From the NCBI GenBank assembly GCA_027405735.1, contig JAPEHQ010000008.1, positions 1,426,001-1,490,000 on the forward strand: 64,000 bases of DNA, read 5' to 3'. The translations under genes were made by a program, and so were the position numbers. Below, in pieces: positions 58,070 through 64,000 of the stretch. The notes beneath the pieces were generated by a model, which was not told the origin of the DNA, ran no database searches, and saw only the letters and a program-made list of their open reading frames with translations. The first letter of the stretch is position 1. Each line of letters begins with the position of its first letter. This DNA is from Mucor racemosus. Its lineage: Eukaryota > Mucoromycota > Mucoromycetes > Mucorales > Mucoraceae.

Positions 58070-58662
58070 CACTAGCTGAAACTCAATACCGACGAACACC
58101 TCCTTTTGGTGTTGCTCAGGATACAAATTCTGCATCTCGTAATCTGGGAGATTACACCCACTCCCATGAAACGGTGAATAAATCAACTTATTCTTGCTAT
58201 TCAATTGGTGAATGTCAAATTTGTGATCCACTAGAAAAAGTAACATTAGCAAAAGAATATGATAGAAAAACATTTTAACAGTTATTTATAGAAAACACAA
58301 CCATATTGCGTTGAATTCGGTAACAAAGAGCCTGTTCGTTGTGAATGGGATGATCCAGAATTAGCGGATAGAAAAAATCAAACAGCATTTTATGAGGACG
58401 ACGCGATCTCTTTGCCATCTTTTAGAGCTTGTCCTCGGGTGAGGAGTGTAGAAAGAGCAAGATTCATTAAATTCGAAGTGGGTGTTTCAATTACATTTTA
58501 ATTATTATCAATTCTAATTTAGTTTCTTTTTGCTATCATGATAAGGGTTTAAACGCGGCAATTGTAGTCATTTCACTAGCAGTTTTTATGTGGAGACAGA
58601 GAAAGATTGCCAGAGAACAATATCAGAGATTAGCTCAGAGAATTGGAGTGACAGTTGTATAA
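58070..58662 (+). CDS. JTB-like type I membrane protein, 5' exon(s) not resolved
   Basis: Three exons are clear: 58070-58239, 58292-58477 and 58546-58662, all in phase. The ectodomain has a Cys cluster (SCYSIGECQICDPLEK), then PYCVEFGNKEPVRCEW and FRACPRVRSVERARFIKFE. A membrane helix (NAAIVVISLAVFMW) and a short basic tail end the protein. The Cys pattern, the RxCPR...E...KFE segment before the helix and the tail resemble the JTB (jumping translocation breakpoint) family. The N-terminal exon with the signal peptide must lie left of 58070 (about 57840-58060), but no ATG exon joins in the right phase. Either an unusual splice or a sequence error is possible. Confidence 0.62.
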
Positions 58663-60331
58663 TGCGAAGGAGATGATAATCAAGAACATATACCTATTCT
58701 ATAAACTGTAAAATTAATATATAATAATAAACAAATCATTCGTTAAGTTTAATGTTATGTGTTTCTCGGATCATGCAACCCATCGCTTTATCGAAACTAA
58801 TATATATAGACATACATTTGTATATTGATTAATTTTAAAAAAGATCTGAGGATTCATTCGACCTAGTGTGGTCCATACCAATTACACCATCAAGATTCAT
58901 ACAACCCATTTATCTTCCTCTCCCAAACTGTGGCCAACATTGCACTCATTTGATCACCAAATCTACTCATTTATATGATATATCTTTTTTAATAAATGAA
59001 TATTTTATGAGTTTGCCTGAAAGGCAAATCTAAATGGCTATTTTCTATAAACGAGAGCTGATATTATTATGAGAATATTTTTAGAATTTGACAAGAAACC
59101 ATATAGTTACCAATTGGATGTTTTTTGTAGCCCATCAAATTTTGAATCGATTTGTAATTTTTTTTTTAAAAAAAAAAAACTTTTCTTCAATTAAGTCAAC
59201 TCTCTATCATAAAATCTTTGTTTTATCAATAACTTAATCAAAAGCTTGTATTTTTTGAAAATTCAAAGAGTATCCAGTAGATGATACTGTCTACTATTTG
59301 TTTGACTATTGGCTGCCGATTATCAGTAAATCAACTCATTCAAGAAACAGGGATTCATGAATTTCTGGTATCTTTCTAGTATTTCTTTGCTTAAAGCTAT
59401 ATAAACTAATATGTGAAATCCGATATTTTTTCAAAAAATGAATGTGAAGCACACTGTACTATAACTTTTTTGATTATGTATAAAGAGGACATTTACTTAT
59501 TGATTTCAGTCATATATGCTGATTTTGGCTGATTTAGTACTATTCTAATTTTAAGTTGCCTAAGTCACAAAGCCCACCTGGAAAAAGTGGATGTTTGATT
59601 CCTACGATTTAACAAGCAAATTAATCGAATATTAAAATTATAGTTTTGGATACTGTTATAGCTGTAGTATATGTTTTAAAATTTGCAGCTCACTTGGATC
59701 AATATGCATTGATATTAAGCATTTTTTCTGTGGCTTTGTTTGTTCTTCAGCAGAGAAACAGATTTTTTTTTAAAAATATATGCTAAAATTCTTGAAAAAT
59801 AGCTGTTGGTTGATGAAGTCAAAGCATGCTATTTGTATACTTACTGCGCATTAGGTGCAACTTTAAAATTTTAATTTTAAATTATTATTTGATTTTATAA
59901 AAGTTTTCAGAAAATATCTGAAACAACTCATGCAAAATAGTTTAAAAAAGTGCGCGTTTTTGTTTCTCCATTTCACAGTAACTCAGAGGCTGAAAATTTG
60001 CAATTTTGTAGATCAACACTGGACATTACCTATAAGTGCAAGATGAGCTCATTCGGATCTACCGTGACATTAGAAAAGTCAACGCTAATAACGTTCCTAC
60101 TTTGGAGTTTCAGTAGATACATTTTACAAATGACCTTTTCTATTGACAACCCATTATGAATAAACTACTTCAAATTACATATACAGTGAAATTACATACT
60201 AAAAACGGTTGATAGTTATAAAATAGTTGCTCTGATTATCTTAGTTATATAGCTAATATAATATTAAAAGGAAAGAATGATGCTTTATTATTACAAAGCA
60301 AAATACTATTTTAAATACTAATTTACAGTCA
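58663..60331. other. Intergenic, AT-rich; no gene seen
   Basis: No supported frame; one frame at 59950-60159 begins with GTG and has no recognisable content. Confidence 0.45.
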
Positions 60332-60487
60332 CTAATCCTTCTGTGCTTTAACCTTTTTGGTGAGACGTTCTACAATCTTCTTGGGCTGAAACACCCGTTT
60401 CATGTTTCTATTTAGTCTCTTAATGAAACCAGGCACATCCAGATCTTGAACAATGACAAAATAACTTAATTTCCAAGTGTCGCTCAT
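60332..60487 (-). CDS. Possible small basic protein, 51 aa
   Basis: ATG to TAG, 51 codons. The product has a hydrophobic strand (WKLSYFVIVQDLDV) and a basic C-terminal half (FIKRLNRNMKRVFQPKKIVE, then LTKKVKAQKD). The stretch is less AT-rich than its surroundings, and a run of ordinary codons without low complexity suggests real coding. It could also be the last exon of a longer gene or a remnant. No family recognised. Confidence 0.4.
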   Translation of the reverse strand: MSDTWKLSYFVIVQDLDVPGFIKRLNRNMKRVFQPKKIVERLTKKVKAQKD

Positions 60488-61321
60488 AAAAATATGATAT
60501 CACTTGGAATGTGAACAAAAATAATAAAGAAACACTTTCAATTGAACACAATAACTAGTGATATTAAACGAGCCGAGCCTTTTTTATGCAGCGAACTAAA
60601 ACTCATCATCTCAATGCGAGCTTTATTTTACCTTTCCAGTGACAAATATCTAAAGTAAAGCAAACGTATGAATATCAATTGACAATTATCTAAAGTAATA
60701 ATGTCATATCATTTACTAATTATTATTTAAATTTGAACTTTTTGAAAAGAAGTCAAAAGCTCGTCCTAGGTTCGGCTCGTCTTTTATATTTAACAATAAC
60801 AAACGCATTCTAAAAATATGAAATACTTTTTGAACCATAAATGTCGTGTAGATGATAGCATCCTCCATCACGATGCAATTAATCGCACAAATGATATATA
60901 TATATATCAAGACAGGACTTTATCCAAATCAATAATAATAGCAAGCAAAGATATCAATTTAGTCAACTAATTATCTATATTGAAGTTACACTATTGTTGC
61001 ATCCACTGGTTAATTGTAAGATAATGAACCTTTTGATTTGTAATCCTTATTGTGAAGAAGTCAGCTAACTGATTTATGATAGCATTATCCATTGCTCTTA
61101 TTGTCCTAAAGCAAGATCCGGAAAGCGGGATATATGAGACATACCCACTTGTTGGATTTAGCTATGTAAAATAAGCTCAACTTAAATGCGCTGCATTACT
61201 AATGTAAATAAATTGATCTGATATGGAATGTCAGAAGATATAATCGATTCAATACGGACCTAACGGATAAATGTAATATAGGATTTGTATATAGATAGGA
61301 CAAATTATTGATACTATATTA
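60488..61321. other. Intergenic; start of a diverged LTR type 2 at 60994
   Basis: TGTTGCATCCACTGGTTAAT at 60994 resembles the start of the solo LTR at 15679; the rest is too diverged to place an end. No gene seen. Confidence 0.4.
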
Positions 61322-61875
61322 TGTTGTATGCCACACAATATCATACGTTATCACCTTCTACAGTATCAATAAATCTTACAATCTATTGACTACGACATGT
61401 ATTGAACCGCAAAGTCTTTATATCGGATATAAAAAACTCCTAGCGTACTAAGTTTGATCCAGCAATTAGCAAGGACGCTTGGACCTCAATTATGACACCA
61501 TATTATTTCATACCAGCGGTTAATCAACCAAGTAGCTATCAAACCAACATGCAAGCATATTTAGCGCAACATTGAAACAAGGCAACGCATAAGCTCTGCG
61601 AGCACGGTTAAATTATGATTGATCCATTTCCATCCATAGATTACTATCAAAGAGATCTAATGGTGGTTCAATAATGCCTTGTTAAATTACATCTCAGAAT
61701 ACAGGATCTCAATGTCAAATCAATATAAAAGAATTAATATACTTTTATATCTAAATAAACGATACAGTATCTTGTTTTTATTATACAGTTGTTGAAGAAC
61801 TGATTCATTACTCAATCTCCTTTAATTGTATTCTTTTTTTTAAGTATTATTTATCAAACATGAAAATATACGACA
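61322..61875 (-). mobile_element. LTR type 1, inverted, with internal deletion
   Basis: On the minus strand it starts TGTCGTATATTTTCATG and ends GGCATACAACA, and aligns with the LTR at 37829-38607. It is about 225 bp shorter; the missing part corresponds to the region with the TATA box. The flanks (TATTA and CAAAA) do not match, so the target duplication is gone or the ends were rearranged. Confidence 0.75.
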
Positions 61876-62099
61876 CAAAAGATGGTTTTATTGAACAGAA
61901 ATAATATCATGTTTTGCTGATGGTTTGTCTCAATTCACAGTGATTTGTGAATGTAGAAATATAAATTTTTAAGCAAGATATATTTAAATCTATCATCATT
62001 TATAATTGGAGACTAATTGAATCAATATTCACAAGGATGGGGGGGGGTTTGTTTTCTGCAGTTGTAAATATTAGTTTATTATTTTGTAAAACTTAAAAC

Positions 62100-63245
62100 T
62101 CATTATCCAGGGCTTAATTTCTGTATTCATAAGATAGATCTTATTCGTTGCTACTCTGCATTTATTGTTTCAGCCAAAAATATTGATTTTTCATCGAGAT
62201 AACGAAAATAATAGTTCTTATCACAGCTTAAAACCTATCATCACGGGGTTCCAAAATTTATTTGTTGAAACGAATGAAAAATGATTCAAAAAACAAAATC
62301 GTTTAATGGATCATGAGCTGCAAAGTAAGTCAACCTAGCGTATTAAATAACATTTGTACAGTTTTCAATTCTGCATCCATCTAAATAAATTCACACAAAT
62401 ATTGCACATTAAATTTTGCGTAAAATGCAAATAAAATTTTGAAGGTTTTTTGAAGATATAAATTAATTTCAATAAACATATTTAACATATAAGTAATTGA
62501 AATAATGCACAAAAAAATTATCTATCGATTGAGCTATTGCGGAATCCTCTAGCTGCATTTTCTGTAGAGAAAACCAGCTTTTTGTCCAAAAATTTTAAGA
62601 TTCAGAATTTGGGACGAGGGTATACAAGGGAAAAATGGAAGCTAGAAATGGAGGTATATTTTTGTACATATTTTTGAGGATATCTTCGAGAAAAATCAAT
62701 ATTTTGAAAAAAACTAAACTGGGTCTAAGAGAGCTCAACGAGCTTGATGACATGAGTAAAAAAAAAACTGCTACTCAATTTAACAAATATTTTGAAATCT
62801 ACTACAGAAATGCCAAAAAAAAAATGAAAAAAAATAAAAGTGCTCAGAATTTTTTTATACTTAAATATGTGATAACGCACATCAAAACAAGTAAGTTTTA
62901 TTATTAAAAAGTGTTAGTATAGCTTAATTATTTCTAGAGATATGAAACTTCAAAGTTTTCAATCCTTTAGCAGTGAAATACGCGTAAAAAATCTAAAATA
63001 TTAGCACTGAAAAGTTAATACCAACTGCAAAAAATAGGATATTTCCGGACACTTATTTTTGGATTAAAGGTGAACATCCCAGGTACATTGTCATATAATT
63101 TTATCTTGGTGTTATTTAGTGAAAAAAAGTTAAACAGGAATCATAAGTTGGACCCAGTTTTTATGCGAAAAGCAGCAAATTTTACCAGTTTTAGAATCTT
63201 TCGTATGGTATAAGATAAATTCAGGAACAGGTAACAACATTATTT
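62100..63245 (-). repeat. Dispersed repeat family R2, copy 4 (inverted)
   Basis: Reverse complement of copy 1. It keeps the longest version of the R2 open frame, 62635-62907 on the plus strand (90 codons, with ATQFNKYFEIYY and KSAQNFFILKYV). A 9-bp G run lies just left at 62039-62047. Confidence 0.82.
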
Positions 63246-63395
63246 CATCTAAAATTATGGAATAGAGCTATTTATTGTCATTCTTTCATAACTATATTTT
63301 CGGTAATGAATATATAAAAATTTTAAGAGCTATAAAGCATGATAATGATTGAAATTTATTTATAATAGATGAAGTTTTGCAAATGATGTAAATGA

Positions 63396-64000
63396 TTAAA
63401 ATAGAGCGAGAATATGGCTTAAGAATCCTGAGCTGGATTCGTTTGTTGTATCTTCATGTGAGCTTACGGATGCACTATTGATTGTAGATGAATGATCTTC
63501 ACTAGCAGAAGGGACAGCCCTTCTAGAAAAACCAGAAAATGAGAAACCCGGTAATACAAAGCCTTGACTTGTGGTAGAATCTGATTCAGAAGCTGATACA
63601 TCACGACTAGGCAAAGCAGCTCTAACAAGTTTGGTAGCAGATTTTGTAATTACTGGTGCGGAACCTGAGATGAATCGATAAGAACCATCCGCATTCACTT
63701 GAAGGACATTACCAATAGAAAGAATATATATACCGGGCCCATAGAATCCTGGGATATTGAAAGGGAAGCTATAAGTTACAGACCCAATGGTGGTAGTTAA
63801 ACCTGAACTAGCAGCAGCTGTTGTTGTAGCGGTAGCACCTCCTCCAAATAAGTTGGGAAAGCTAAATGCAGGGAATGTAATTGTTGGCAATACGATCTTT
63901 GGGAATGAAAATGTTGGGAAAACAAATCCAGCACCATTGAGATTTTCTGTAGCAGTTCCAGTTGGAGCTCCAGCAAGGAAGGATACAGAACCGCCGAGGC
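63396..64000 (-). CDS. Ser/Thr/Phe-rich protein, 3' part only
   Basis: The frame is open from the right edge to TAA at 63396, giving 200 visible codons; the start lies beyond the window. The upstream part has short Phe/Pro repeats (FVFPTFSFPKIVLP, TITFPAFSFPNLFGG), then Thr/Ala runs. A beta-like segment follows (YGPGIYILSIGNVLQVNADG), then a Ser-rich tail with FVLPGFSFSGFSRRA. Low complexity and high Ser/Thr suggest a secreted or wall-associated protein, but no signal peptide can be seen here. I do not recognise a family. Confidence 0.75.
   Translation of the reverse strand, partial: LGGSVSFLAGAPTGTATENLNGAGFVFPTFSFPKIVLPTITFPAFSFPNLFGGGATATTTAAASSGLTTTIGSVTYSFPFNIPGFYGPGIYILSIGNVLQVNADGSYRFISGSAPVITKSATKLVRAALPSRDVSASESDSTTSQGFVLPGFSFSGFSRRAVPSASEDHSSTINSASVSSHEDTTNESSSGFLSHILALF

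Noticed and set aside
59950..60159. 69-codon frame in the intergenic region
   Set aside because: GTG start, unremarkable composition and no splice or promoter support.

Overview
The window looks like an AT-rich nuclear contig from an early-diverging filamentous fungus. I infer the order Mucorales (Mucoromycota). The evidence is compact multi-exon genes with short introns (about 40-75 bp, GTAAGT-like donors, CTAAT/CTAAC branch points), class II fumarase and nicotinamide riboside kinase of fungal type, and a transposase fragment of a type common in that group. I cannot name the species from sequence alone.

Layout. 1-4.2 kb: the 3' part of a secreted pepsin-type aspartic protease, a decayed duplicate of its C-terminus, and an acidic Gln/Glu/Val/Ala-repeat protein. 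5.9-10.3 kb: a minus-strand gene block with a short-chain dehydrogenase, a possible 81-aa protein, an F-box/WD40 protein with a GC-AG intron, and a nicotinamide riboside kinase. 10.3-20 kb: repeat-rich DNA with CACTA-like transposon ends, two kinds of LTR, a small inverted-repeat insertion, tRNA-Thr(UGU) and a broken Tc1/mariner-type transposase. 20-33 kb: housekeeping genes: fumarase (9 exons), a 13-exon Lam/Sip3-type BAR-PH-GRAM-VASt sterol-transfer protein, a Pex26-like tail-anchored protein in divergent orientation, and a membrane alpha/beta hydrolase. 33-45 kb: a second transposon graveyard. 45-50.5 kb: a NOL8-like nucleolar RRM protein and a CC2D1/Lgd-type DM14-C2 protein with a UBA domain, sharing a 291-bp bidirectional promoter. 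50.5-54 kb: repeats. 54-58.7 kb: two divergent paralogous four-TM proteins, a secreted acidic-repeat protein, a spliced 68-aa membrane protein and a JTB-like membrane protein. 58.7-63.4 kb: sparse DNA with an LTR, a repeat copy and a possible 51-aa ORF. 63.4-64 kb: the 3' part of a Ser/Thr/Phe-rich protein that runs off the right edge.

The genes share no single pathway. They cover central carbon and NAD metabolism (fumarase, NRK, SDR), membrane traffic and lipid exchange (Lam-like, CC2D1-like, Pex26-like), protein turnover (F-box), ribosome biogenesis (NOL8-like) and secretion. The most informative part is the repeat landscape. Three paralogous copies of one long repeat unit lie in the window, so each later insertion can be checked against an uninterrupted sister copy. 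Two solo LTRs with perfect 5-bp target-site duplications are resolved this way. The repeat unit also carries an exon-like open frame bounded by splice-like signals, which may be a captured gene fragment.
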